NCBI GenBank assembly: GCA_019509985.1
Contig: JAEKLF010000119.1
Coordinates: forward strand, 1 to 38,560
Direction: 5' to 3'
DNA length: 38,560 nucleotides
DNA from: Burkholderiales bacterium
Lineage (GTDB): Bacteria; Pseudomonadota; Gammaproteobacteria; Burkholderiales; Burkholderiaceae_C
The translations under genes and the position numbers were made by a program. Numbering within the stretch: position 1 is the stretch's first letter; every line of letters starts with the position of its first letter. This document shows, in pieces, positions 31,073 to 38,560 of the stretch. The notes beneath the pieces are model-generated. The model did no database searches, was not told the DNA's origin, and saw only the letters and a program-made list of their open reading frames with translations.

Positions 31073-32137
31073 ATGTCCGCTCCTCTTTACCGCCGTAGCA
31101 CTGCGCTTGCCCTGGCCTTCGGCCTCGTCGGCCTCGCACCCTCTGCACAAGCGCTCAATATCCTGTTCAAGGACATCGGCGCCACGCCCATGAGCGGCCA
31201 GCAGCTCTCCGCCTTTCAAAGCGCCGCCTCCTACTGGCAGAGCAAGCTGACCGACAACGTCACGGTCTACGTCAACGTCTCCTTCGCCGATCTCGGCAGC
31301 AGCACGCTGGGCTCGACAACCTGGGCGCCCTACTCGCTGGCGTATGGCGATCTGCGCAGCCGGCTGGCGGCGGATGCCAAATCGGCCACCGACGCCACCG
31401 CCATCGGCCATCTGCAAACCGGTCCGGCGCTGAGCTTCATCGCGACACAGCCCAACCTGACGACGCGACTGGACAACGACGGGTCACTGAACAACACCGA
31501 GTTGAAGCTGACATCCGCCAATGCCAAGGCGCTGGGCCTGGCCACGCCGACCGACGCCAGCAGCCCGGACGCGGTCATCAGGTTCGCCAGCAACTTTGCC
31601 AGCAGCTTTGCCTATGCCCGCACCAACGGCCAGGTGCCGGCCGACAAAATCGACTTCATCACCGTGGCCGAGCACGAGATCGGCCACGCGCTGGGCTTCG
31701 TCTCGGGCGTGGACAGCATCGACTTTTGCCTGGACCACGCAGCGCAGTGCGGCACCACCAATGGCTTCGAGAACGAGGTCTCGTACTCCGCGCTGGACCT
31801 GTTCCGCTACTCGGCGCCCAACACCCTGAACCTGGCCGTGGGCGGCAATCCCAAGCCCTATTTCTCGGTGGATGGAGGCGCAACCTCCGTCCTGAGCTTC
31901 TCGACCGGGCAATACCACGGTGACGGCAACCAGGCCGACCACTTCAGCACCAACGCCAACATCCTGATGGCTCCGTTCGTGCACAAGGGCCAGTCCTACG
32001 ACGCCAGCACCGCAGATTTGATGGCCCTGGACGCCATCGGCTGGAACCTCACCGCCGCCGTGCCCGAGCCGCAGAGCTATGCGCTGCTGCTGGGCGGCCT
32101 CGCCGCCATCGGCTGGGCGCGCCGGCGTCGCCGCTGA
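31073..32137 (+). CDS. PEP-CTERM-anchored zinc metalloprotease (NF038122-type)
   Basis: A 354-residue exported protein. The signal peptide covers about 1-27 (ALALAFGLVGLAPSAQA). The zincin motif HEIGHALGF is at 201-209, with H201, H205 as ligands and E202 catalytic. A candidate third ligand region follows, with NANILMAP (294-301) as a Met-turn-like segment. The C-terminus is a PEP-CTERM sorting signal: VPEP (330-333), a hydrophobic helix YALLLGGLAAIGWA, and a final run of Arg. The exosortase would process it for export to the surface. GGAG lies about 7 nt before the ATG. It is convergent with rlmI. Substrate unknown. Confidence 0.88.
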   Translation: MSAPLYRRSTALALAFGLVGLAPSAQALNILFKDIGATPMSGQQLSAFQSAASYWQSKLTDNVTVYVNVSFADLGSSTLGSTTWAPYSLAYGDLRSRLAADAKSATDATAIGHLQTGPALSFIATQPNLTTRLDNDGSLNNTELKLTSANAKALGLATPTDASSPDAVIRFASNFASSFAYARTNGQVPADKIDFITVAEHEIGHALGFVSGVDSIDFCLDHAAQCGTTNGFENEVSYSALDLFRYSAPNTLNLAVGGNPKPYFSVDGGATSVLSFSTGQYHGDGNQADHFSTNANILMAPFVHKGQSYDASTADLMALDAIGWNLTAAVPEPQSYALLLGGLAAIGWARRRRR

Positions 32138-32151
32138 AGCTAGCGCTTCAG
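32134..32151. terminator. Convergent terminator hairpin over two stop codons
   Basis: CTGAAGC (32134-32140) and GCTTCAG (32145-32151) form a perfect 7-bp stem with loop TAGC. It contains the protease TGA and the rlmI TAG, so it can serve both convergent genes. There is no U-run. Confidence 0.45.
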
Positions 32152-33321
32152 GATGCCCAGGCCCTTCAGATAGTCCCCTTCCGGGAAGCACACCGTCTGC
32201 GGATGGTCGGCCGCGGCCGACAGGCGCTCGACGATGTAGCCGTCCACGCCCGCGTCCAGGCCCGCGCCGGCGACGATCTTGTGGAAGAGGTCGGGCGAGA
32301 TGCCGCCGGAGCAGGAGAAGGTGTAGAGCAGGCCGCCGTCGTTCAGCAGCATGAAGGCCAGGCGGTTGATGTCCTTGTAGGCGCGCGCAGCACGCTCGGC
32401 ATGAGCCACCGTCGGCGCGAACTTCGGCGGGTCGAGCACGATGGCGTCGAAGCGCCGGCCCTCCTGCAAGCAGCGTCGCAAGGTCGCATTCACGTCGGCG
32501 TCCCAGGCCTGGTGGCGGCTCGCGTCGAAGCCGTTCAGCGCGACATGCGCCTTGGCGCGCTCCAGCGCCGGGCCCGATGAGTCCACGCTGACGACTTCGC
32601 TCGCACCGCCCGCCAGCGCGGCGACCGAGAAGCCGCCCGTGTAGCTGAAGCAGTTCAGCACACTCCTGCATCCGTACTGCTTCACGGCATCGGCAAAGCG
32701 GCGGCGGCTGTCGCGCTGGTCGAGGTAGTAGCCGGTCTTGTGGCCCTCGGCCACGTCCAGCGTGAGCTTCCAGTCATGCTCGCGAATGATCAGCGCGGTC
32801 TCGCCGTCGCCTCTCAACCAGCCCGTCTGCACCGGCAGGCCTTCCCACTCGCGCGCCTGCGCGTCGGAGCGTTCGTACATGCGCGTGAGGCCGGTCGCAA
32901 CCAGCAGCGCGTCGGCGATGGCTGCTTTCCAGCGCTCGGCGCCGGCGCTGCCGAACTGGGCCACCAGCGTGTCGCCGTAGCGGTCCACCACCAGACCCGG
33001 CAGGCCGTCGGCCTCGCCGTGGATCAAACGCCAGGCGTCCGACGCAATCGCGAGCCGCGCACGCATCGCGATGGCCTTCTCGATGCGGCGCTTGAAGAAG
33101 GCCGCGTCGATGCGCTCGGCCTCGTCGAAGCTCCAGGCACGCAGCCGGATCTGCGACTGCGGGCTGAACGCGGCCCAGCACAGGAAGGCGCCGTCGGCCG
33201 ACTCGACCCGCACCGTCTCACCCGAGTCGGCCCCGCCGCGCGCGACGGAGCTTTCGAACACCCAAGGGTGGCGCTTGACGAGCGAACGCTCCTTGCCGGC
33301 ACGCAACGCGATCTTTTTCAT
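32140..33321 (-). CDS. rlmI: 23S rRNA (cytosine) methyltransferase, RlmI type
   Basis: A 393-residue class I SAM-dependent methyltransferase. The N-terminal PUA-like domain opens with KKIALRAGKERSLVKRHPWVF. The Rossmann domain shows VLNCFSYTGGFSVAALAGGA (SAM loop) and VSVDSSGPALERAKAHVALN. FDAIVLDPPKFAP carries the DPPxF motif, and YTFSCSGGI includes a conserved Cys. Length and order match RlmI, which methylates C1962 of 23S rRNA. The role is inferred from the family; the related RlmL/K group is less likely given the PUA domain. Confidence 0.9.
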   Translation of the reverse strand: MKKIALRAGKERSLVKRHPWVFESSVARGGADSGETVRVESADGAFLCWAAFSPQSQIRLRAWSFDEAERIDAAFFKRRIEKAIAMRARLAIASDAWRLIHGEADGLPGLVVDRYGDTLVAQFGSAGAERWKAAIADALLVATGLTRMYERSDAQAREWEGLPVQTGWLRGDGETALIIREHDWKLTLDVAEGHKTGYYLDQRDSRRRFADAVKQYGCRSVLNCFSYTGGFSVAALAGGASEVVSVDSSGPALERAKAHVALNGFDASRHQAWDADVNATLRRCLQEGRRFDAIVLDPPKFAPTVAHAERAARAYKDINRLAFMLLNDGGLLYTFSCSGGISPDLFHKIVAGAGLDAGVDGYIVERLSAAADHPQTVCFPEGDYLKGLGILKR

Positions 33322-33340
33322 CGCCGGGTGGTCCCAAGAT

Positions 33341-33362
33341 GAAAAGCGCGCCCTCGGGGCGC
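33341..33362 (-). terminator. Rho-independent terminator after the outer-membrane protein gene
   Basis: On the minus strand GCGCCC-CGA-GGGCGC is followed by GCTTTTC. The plus strand shows it as GAAAAGC then GCGCCC (33348-33353), TCG and GGGCGC (33357-33362). It lies 39 nt after the stop at 33401 and before rlmI, so it ends the dapF-xerC-OMP transcript. Confidence 0.6.
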
Positions 33363-33400
33363 AGTGGCCGCACGACGTGTGGACGCGCGGGAATCTTTTT

Positions 33401-34912
33401 TCATCGCTGCACGGTCCCGAAGGCGTAGCTGAGGCCGATGTGGCTCAGCGGCGTGGACTGGTCGTGGCCACGGATCGTGCGGAACTGGCCGACGCCGGCG
33501 CGCAGGCGCAGGCGCTCGCTGACGGCCCACTGCGCCCACAGCTCGGCCTGCGTCACCGCACCGCCGCCGACCTTCACGCCGCCGCCGCCGGCCGCGCCCA
33601 CCAGCCATTCGGCGCCCACGCGCAACTGGCCCCACAGCGGGTCGCTCTGCACGCCCAGGCCGAACAGGCCGAAGGAATAGGCGCCCGCGCTGCCGGCCGC
33701 CGCGCTGCCGGCCATGGCCGCGCCGTAGAGGCGCGGCGAGAACTCGCGCGACATGCTGACGGCCAGCTCGCTGACTGCCTCCTGGCGCCCGTCCTTGAAG
33801 CGCATGCGCGGCAAGTGCATGACGCTGGCGCCGAGCTGCTGCACGCGCACCGTGCCGCCGCCGTCGTCGCCGATCAGCACCGGCGTGCGGTCCAGCGGCA
33901 TGCTCAGCGCGGCGCGCACAAAGGTCGCGCTGTAGGCGCCGCTGGGCGCGTGGGTCAGGCCGGCGTCGATGCGCAGGCTGGGGCCCCAGGGCGTGATCCA
34001 GCGCAGCGTCGGCCCGGCGCGCAGCAGCCAGCCATTGCCCGTGTCCAGGTTGCCGCCGCCGCCCAGGCCCGCGCCGAGCTGGCCGCCGACACGCAACCGC
34101 GGCGAACCGAACAGTGCCCAATCCTGGCCGATCTGGCCCAGCACTTCCATGTAGCCATCGGCGCCACCCTTGGCCGCGCCCGCAGCCTCGACACCCCACC
34201 AGCTGCCGTCGGCAATGTACTGGCGCAGCTCGGCACCGGCCTTGCCGACCTTGGTGGTGCGCGGGTTGCCGCCCCGGTCCTTGCTGCTCGCACGCGGCGA
34301 CTCGAAGCCGCCGGTCAGCGCGATCTCGTCAAAGCCCAGGCCCGTGCGCCGGCCCGCGCGGCCCGGCTTGCCGGCGTCGTCGGGCGAGAAGCTCGCGAAG
34401 TCCATCGCGCGGCCGACCGTGAAGCTCAGCCCCACGCCGCTCTTCACATTGCCGCTCGGGAAGCGGATCTGCGAGATGCCCACGCCCGTGTACCAGGCGC
34501 CGTTCTCGGTGCGCAGCGACAGCTCCGGCCGCAGCATCAGGCCGCCGCCAAAGCGCAGCTGCGCGCTCGACACGCCGCCGCCCGCGCCCACGTACAGGCT
34601 CGCCGCCAGGTGCGTGTTGCTGCTCAGTCGCCAACGCCGCTGGCCGGTGAAGCCGACCGTGAAGATGCCGCCGTAGTTGCCCTTGGCCGCGCCGTAGAAA
34701 CCCGGGCCGAAGCCCCAGTCCTCGTCGAAGGCCATCAGGTAGCTCAGCGACGCGAAGGCCGTGCGGCCGCCGTCGGGCAGCTTCATCGAGGTCCAGTTGC
34801 CCTCGACCGCGGCCGGCCGCACGGTCTGCACGCGGGCGAAGGGAACGTCATCGGGTGTGGCCAGCGCACAGGCGGGCAGCAGCGCCATCAGCGCGGCGAT
34901 TCGGCGGGTCAT
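33401..34912 (-). CDS. Outer-membrane beta-barrel protein of unknown function
   Basis: A 503-residue protein. Residues 1-18 are a signal peptide (MTRRIAALMALLPACALA). The rest is rich in Gly and aromatic residues in alternating strands: FGPGFYGAAKGNYGGIFTVG near 70-90, LAASLYVGAGGGVSSAQLRF, and RLRVGGQLGAGLGGGG. The C-terminus is SHIGLSYAFGTVQR, so no terminal aromatic residue. The start is ATG 34912, 10 nt after the xerC stop; the open frame extends further but only through xerC. It may ride on the xerC operon or be a fortuitous neighbour. No family is recognised. Confidence 0.7.
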   Translation of the reverse strand: MTRRIAALMALLPACALATPDDVPFARVQTVRPAAVEGNWTSMKLPDGGRTAFASLSYLMAFDEDWGFGPGFYGAAKGNYGGIFTVGFTGQRRWRLSSNTHLAASLYVGAGGGVSSAQLRFGGGLMLRPELSLRTENGAWYTGVGISQIRFPSGNVKSGVGLSFTVGRAMDFASFSPDDAGKPGRAGRRTGLGFDEIALTGGFESPRASSKDRGGNPRTTKVGKAGAELRQYIADGSWWGVEAAGAAKGGADGYMEVLGQIGQDWALFGSPRLRVGGQLGAGLGGGGNLDTGNGWLLRAGPTLRWITPWGPSLRIDAGLTHAPSGAYSATFVRAALSMPLDRTPVLIGDDGGGTVRVQQLGASVMHLPRMRFKDGRQEAVSELAVSMSREFSPRLYGAAMAGSAAAGSAGAYSFGLFGLGVQSDPLWGQLRVGAEWLVGAAGGGGVKVGGGAVTQAELWAQWAVSERLRLRAGVGQFRTIRGHDQSTPLSHIGLSYAFGTVQR

Positions 34913-34922
34913 GGGCGGGTCG

Positions 34923-35846
34923 TCATTTCTTGGCTCGCGGATGGGCCGCGTCGTAGATGCGCGCGAGGTGTTGGTGATCCAGTTGCGTGTAGACCTGGGT
35001 CGTCGTGATGTGGGCGTGGCCGAGCAGCTCCTGCACCGCGCGCAGGTCGCCGCTGGACTGCAGCAGGTGCGACGCGAAGCTGTGGCGCAGCATGTGCGGG
35101 TGGACATGGGCGGGCGAGCCGGCAGCGACAGCGCGGGCCGACAGCATCGCGCGCAGCGTTGAACCGGCCACGCGATGGCCGCGTGCGCCGACGAACAGCG
35201 CCGTCTCGCCGGCCGCCAGCACTTGCGGGCGCACGGCCAGCCAGGCTTGCAGCGCCTCGGCCGCGGCCTTGCCCAGCGGCGTGCTGCGGCGCTTGCCGCC
35301 CTTGCCCAGCACATGCACTTCGCCGGACTGCAGGTCCACCCAGCCGGCCGCCCGGCCGCTGGCCTGCGCATCCAGCCCGATCAGCTCGGCCGCACGCAGG
35401 CCGGCGCCGTACAGCAGCTCCACCATCGCGCGGTCGCGTGCTTCCAGCACCGGGTCGGCCGCAACCTCGGGCGCGTAGGTGGCCAACTGCACGGCGTCGT
35501 CCACGCCCAGGGCCTTGGGCAGCGGCTTGGGTGCCTTCGGTGCGCGCAGGCCGTCGAAGGGATTCAGCGCGACGCGGCCCTGCAGGCCCAGCCAGCGATA
35601 GGCGCTGCGCCAGACGGACAGCAGCAGCGCGATGGATTTCGGGCCCAGGCCTTCGCGATGCAGCAGTGCCGCGAGGCGTCGCGCCTGGGCAATACTCAAG
35701 GCCCGTGCATCGATGGTCGCTTCGGCCAGCATGGCCTGCAGCCGCTCCAGGCCATCCGTGTAGATGCGCAGCGTGCGCGGACTCAGGCGTTGCTGCACGC
35801 GGGCATGCTGCAAATACTCGCTGAAATCCGCGCTCAGCTCCGTCAT
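34923..35846 (-). CDS. xerC: Tyrosine recombinase XerC
   Basis: A 307-residue tyrosine recombinase. The N-terminal SAM-like domain covers about 1-95 and the catalytic domain 110-300. Catalytic residues are R151 (YGAGLRAAEL), K182 (LGKGGKRR), H251 and R254 (HMLRHSFASH), H277 (LLGHAHI) and Y286 nucleophile (TTTQVYTQLD). With XerD it resolves chromosome dimers at dif. The start ATG overlaps the DUF484 stop (ATGA), and the dapF-DUF484-xerC order is the standard chromosomal block, so this is the housekeeping enzyme rather than an integrase of the island. Confidence 0.95.
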   Translation of the reverse strand: MTELSADFSEYLQHARVQQRLSPRTLRIYTDGLERLQAMLAEATIDARALSIAQARRLAALLHREGLGPKSIALLLSVWRSAYRWLGLQGRVALNPFDGLRAPKAPKPLPKALGVDDAVQLATYAPEVAADPVLEARDRAMVELLYGAGLRAAELIGLDAQASGRAAGWVDLQSGEVHVLGKGGKRRSTPLGKAAAEALQAWLAVRPQVLAAGETALFVGARGHRVAGSTLRAMLSARAVAAGSPAHVHPHMLRHSFASHLLQSSGDLRAVQELLGHAHITTTQVYTQLDHQHLARIYDAAHPRAKK

Positions 35847-36556
35847 GCAGCCAGCAGCCCCGCCAGCCCGGCGCTGGCGATCTCGCCGACGCGGGTCAGG
35901 AAGTCCGTGCCCATCTCGGCCGTGTAGCGCGTCGGGTCGGGCGAGCCCAGCACCAGCAGGCCGAAGGGCTTGCCTTCGTTGACGCTCGGCTGCAGCAGCG
36001 GGATCAGCGCCAGCGACGTCGCCGTGCCGCCGCTCTCGGAGAGGCCCAGCCAGCGCGCCGCCTCGAAGCCCGAGTTCACGCCGCAATAGGGCTGGCTCAG
36101 GCTGGAGGCGAAGCTCTTCACGTCGGGGCTGACGGAGGCGGCGTACTCGGCCGCCTCGTGCTCGGCCGCCACGCCCCACAGGCGCAGGCTGGCCTGCGGG
36201 ATCATGAACTGGTGGCGCAGCTCGGCCAGCAGCACCTCGGGCAGGGCCTCAGGCATGCCGGCCGCGCGCATGACGGCCAGCGTCCAGCGGTGCAGGCGGT
36301 CGGCTATTGCCACATTGTCCTGGCCGTTGCGGATCATCTCGATCAGGCGCAGCTCCAGGCCCTTGATCTTGTCGCGCAGCATCTCGGCCTGACGCTCCTG
36401 CAGCGACACGGCGCGCGCGCCATGCGGGTGCTGCAGCTGCACGCTGGCGAGCAGCGCCGCGTGGCGCTCGAAGAAACCGGGGGTCGCCGCCAGGTAGTTG
36501 GCGATGTCGGTTTCGGTGATGCCTTGCACCGCGTCAGCGGCCGGGTTGGAACTCAC
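35843..36556 (-). CDS. DUF484 family protein
   Basis: A 237-residue cytoplasmic protein with the usual DUF484 layout. The N-terminal region has ITETDIANYLAATPGFFERH. An amphipathic helix (AVSLQERQAEMLRDKIKGLELRL) follows, then a GAF-like domain. GLLVLGSPDPTRYTAEMGTDFLTRVGEI near the end is typical. The start is GTG 36556, overlapping the dapF stop (GTGA). Its function is not established; it travels with dapF and xerC. Confidence 0.9.
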   Translation of the reverse strand: MSSNPAADAVQGITETDIANYLAATPGFFERHAALLASVQLQHPHGARAVSLQERQAEMLRDKIKGLELRLIEMIRNGQDNVAIADRLHRWTLAVMRAAGMPEALPEVLLAELRHQFMIPQASLRLWGVAAEHEAAEYAASVSPDVKSFASSLSQPYCGVNSGFEAARWLGLSESGGTATSLALIPLLQPSVNEGKPFGLLVLGSPDPTRYTAEMGTDFLTRVGEIASAGLAGLLAA

Positions 36557-37392
36557 AGCGTGATCTCTCCGTCAAAAACTTTCACAGCGGGGCCGGTCAT
36601 CATGACCGGGCTCTGGCCACCGGCCCATTCGATCTTCAGCAGGCCGCCGCGCGTCTGCACCTCGACGACGGCGTCCAGCCAGCCGGCGCGGATGCCGGCG
36701 ACGACGGCCGCGCAGGCGCCCGTGCCGCAGGCCAGCGTCTCGCCGGCATCGCGCTCGAAGACGCGCAGCGCGATGCGGTCGCGGCCCAGGACCTGCATGA
36801 AGCCGGCGTTGACGCCACGCGGGAAGCGCGCGTGGCGCTCGATGCGCGGGCCTTGGGTCAACACCGGTGCCGTCTCGACATCATCGACCCGCTGCACCGC
36901 GTGCGGATTGCCCATGGACAGCACGGCCAGCTCGACGCCTTCGACCGGCCACAGCTCGAAGCCGTTCTCCAGCCGCGGCTTGAGCCCGCTGGCATCGAAG
37001 GGCAGCGCCGCGTGATCGAACACCGGTGCACCCATGTCCACCGTCACGCGGCCATCGTCCTGCAGCGTCAGCCGCAGGCGCCGGTTCATCGTGTCGACCT
37101 GGATGTCGCGCTTGTCCGTCAGGCCGGCATCGACGACGTAGCGCACGAAGCAGCGCGAACCGTTGCCGCAATGCTCGACCTCGTCGCCGGTGTTGTTGAA
37201 GATGCGGTAGCGGAAGTCCGCGCCGGCGTCGCTGCTGGGCTCGATCACCAGGATCTGGTCGCAGCCGACGCCGAAGCGGCGGTCGCCCAGCAGGCGCATC
37301 TGTGCGGGCGTCAGCGCGAAGGGCTCGCGAGTCGCGTCGATGACGACGAAGTCGTTGCCCGCGCCATGCATCTTGGTGAAGCGCAAATTCAT
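36553..37392 (-). CDS. dapF: Diaminopimelate epimerase
   Basis: A 279-residue DapF. MNLRFTKMHGAGNDFVVID starts it. The two catalytic cysteines are C75 in EHCGNGSRC and C222 in ETLACGTGACAAV. It converts LL- to meso-diaminopimelate for lysine and peptidoglycan. It is the first gene of the dapF-DUF484-xerC unit and is divergent from the ATPase gene at 37461, with 68 nt between. Length and motifs match the family. Confidence 0.96.
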   Translation of the reverse strand: MNLRFTKMHGAGNDFVVIDATREPFALTPAQMRLLGDRRFGVGCDQILVIEPSSDAGADFRYRIFNNTGDEVEHCGNGSRCFVRYVVDAGLTDKRDIQVDTMNRRLRLTLQDDGRVTVDMGAPVFDHAALPFDASGLKPRLENGFELWPVEGVELAVLSMGNPHAVQRVDDVETAPVLTQGPRIERHARFPRGVNAGFMQVLGRDRIALRVFERDAGETLACGTGACAAVVAGIRAGWLDAVVEVQTRGGLLKIEWAGGQSPVMMTGPAVKVFDGEITL

Positions 37393-37460
37393 GGGGAGGG
37401 ATTATCAAGGCTGGCTCTCCCAGAATCGGCGCAGGCCGGAACAAACCCCGGCATACCGCC

Positions 37461-38560
37461 ATGCCACCGCCCGAACCGCCGCTGCTGGAACGCGAGGCCG
37501 CACTGGCCGCGCTGCGCGCCGACCTGGCTGCCCTCACCGACCCGACGCAGGGCCAGGGCCGCTGCGTGCTGCTGGAAGGCGACGCCGGCATGGGCAAGAC
37601 CCGGCTGCTGAGGGCGGCGGAAAGAGCCGGCGGCAACGCCATCGACTGGGCCTGGGGTGCCTGCGAGCCGTTGATCACACCGCTACCGCTGGGGCCGCTG
37701 CTGGACATGCTGCCGCGCCTGCCGGCCGAGATCTCGGCGCTGGCACGACGCGGCGCACCCGCTGCCGCGCTGTTTGCGGCCTTGCTGGACGTGGCACGCC
37801 GCACGCGCCGGCCGCAGGCCTGGGTGTTCGAGGACCTGCACTGGGCCGACGGCGCCACGCTGGACCTGTTGCGTTTCCTGGCCCGACGCATCGCCGGCAC
37901 GCGGGTGCTGCTGTGCCTGAGCTGGCGGGGTGGCGAACTTGGCGCGACCCATCCGCTGCGCGCCGCACTCGCGGGCCTGGCCGGCCAAGGCGCGCGCAGC
38001 CTCAGCCTGGCGCCGCTGAGCCGCACCGCCGTGGCCACGCTCGCAGCCCGCGCCGGCCGCCCCGCGGCGGACCTGTTCGAAGCCAGTGGCGGCAACCCCT
38101 TCTTCGTGACCGAGCTGCTGGCCGCGCCGCTGGCCGAGGGCCTGCCCGGCTCGGTGCGCGACGCCTTGCTGGCCCGCGTGGCCAGGCTGTCGCCGCCGGC
38201 GCGCGAGCTGCTCAACGTCGCCAGCGTGTCGCCAGTGCCGATGGAAGTCGCCGTGCTGGCCCACGCCTGTGGTCCGGAGCCGGAGGCCCTGGCCGAGGTC
38301 GTGACCAGCGATCTGCTGCAGGCCGACGGCGACTGCCTGCGCTTTGCGCACGAGCTGACCCGGCTGACCGTGCTGGAAGCCCTGGGGCCTCGCGCCGCGG
38401 CCTTGCATGCCGCCGTGTTCGACGCATTGAGCGAGCGCGGCGCCGCACCGGCGCGACTGGTGCACCATGCCGAGCACGCCGGGCTGGACCATGCCGTGGC
38501 CCGGCTGGCGCCGCGGGCCGCCGAGCTGGCAGCCGCCACGGGCGCCCACCGCCAGGCCGC
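37461..38560 (+). CDS. AAA_16/LuxR-type ATPase regulator (5' part, cut by window end)
   Basis: The frame is open from ATG 37461 to the end of the window (366 codons so far). A Walker A GDAGMGKTR is at 40-48 and a Walker B WVFEDLHWAD at 121-130, followed later by SGGNPFFVTELL, a set typical of MalT-like STAND regulators with a C-terminal LuxR helix-turn-helix. The C-terminus, including any DNA-binding domain, is outside the window, so adenylate-cyclase-type or kinase-type relatives cannot be excluded. It is divergent from dapF. Confidence 0.75.
   Translation, partial: MPPPEPPLLEREAALAALRADLAALTDPTQGQGRCVLLEGDAGMGKTRLLRAAERAGGNAIDWAWGACEPLITPLPLGPLLDMLPRLPAEISALARRGAPAAALFAALLDVARRTRRPQAWVFEDLHWADGATLDLLRFLARRIAGTRVLLCLSWRGGELGATHPLRAALAGLAGQGARSLSLAPLSRTAVATLAARAGRPAADLFEASGGNPFFVTELLAAPLAEGLPGSVRDALLARVARLSPPARELLNVASVSPVPMEVAVLAHACGPEPEALAEVVTSDLLQADGDCLRFAHELTRLTVLEALGPRAAALHAAVFDALSERGAAPARLVHHAEHAGLDHAVARLAPRAAELAAATGAHRQA

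Noticed and set aside
34923..35846. Tyrosine recombinase as integrase of the accessory island
   Set aside because: It lies in the conserved dapF-DUF484-xerC block 6 kb away and matches housekeeping XerC.
1..38560. CRISPR array, rRNA or tRNA genes
   Set aside because: No regularly spaced repeats and no rRNA- or tRNA-like sequences were seen on reading, although short tRNA-like folds cannot be fully excluded by eye.

Overview
The window looks like chromosomal DNA from a GC-rich betaproteobacterium. It most resembles the Burkholderiales (Roseateles/Mitsuaria/Rubrivivax-type). The signs are the GC-saturated third codon positions, a dapF-DUF484-xerC block, glmS divergent from an Lrp-type regulator, a PEP-CTERM exported metalloprotease and an oxidative galactose operon. 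The organism assignment is inference. No rRNA, tRNA or CRISPR array was seen.

Layout. (1) 1-4673: end of an unknown gene, then a LysR regulator divergent from a GMC alcohol dehydrogenase and an SdsA-type alkylsulfatase lipoprotein. This set fits alkyl-sulfate (surfactant) use: the sulfatase frees a fatty alcohol and the dehydrogenase oxidises it. (2) 4756-9192: a TonB-dependent receptor, a YfiR-family periplasmic protein and a membrane hybrid histidine kinase, tightly coupled. (3) 9320-20895, minus strand: a ten-gene unit for galactosides. It runs dgoD, dgoK, dgoA, a secreted GH35 beta-galactosidase, an SMP-30 lactonase, an AraFGH-type ABC importer, an SDR sugar dehydrogenase and a GbpR-like LysR regulator. 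Together these can take galactosides through galactose, galactonolactone, galactonate, KDGal and KDPGal to pyruvate and glyceraldehyde-3-phosphate. A hairpin-rich intergenic repeat lies inside the unit, and a diverged copy lies at its far end.

(4) 20896-28507: an accessory island, visibly less GC-rich and with more relaxed codon use than its flanks. Its left edge holds a dead C-terminal fragment of an IS630-type transposase, a tiny ORF and an orphan solute-binding-like protein. Its core is three co-directional genes: two paralogous TIR-domain proteins and a 1126-residue protein. The large protein has an N-terminal NERD-like PD-(D/E)XK nuclease domain, a NACHT/STAND-type NTPase and a long helical C-terminus. 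This is the best candidate for an undescribed system, probably anti-phage. The last gene appears to carry a 1-nt frameshift near its 3' end.

(5) 28508-38560: core genes. These are glmS (minus) divergent from an Lrp/AsnC regulator, a PEP-CTERM metalloprotease, rlmI, an outer-membrane beta-barrel protein, then xerC, DUF484 and dapF as an overlapping minus-strand operon, and the 5' part of a large AAA-type ATPase regulator cut by the window end.
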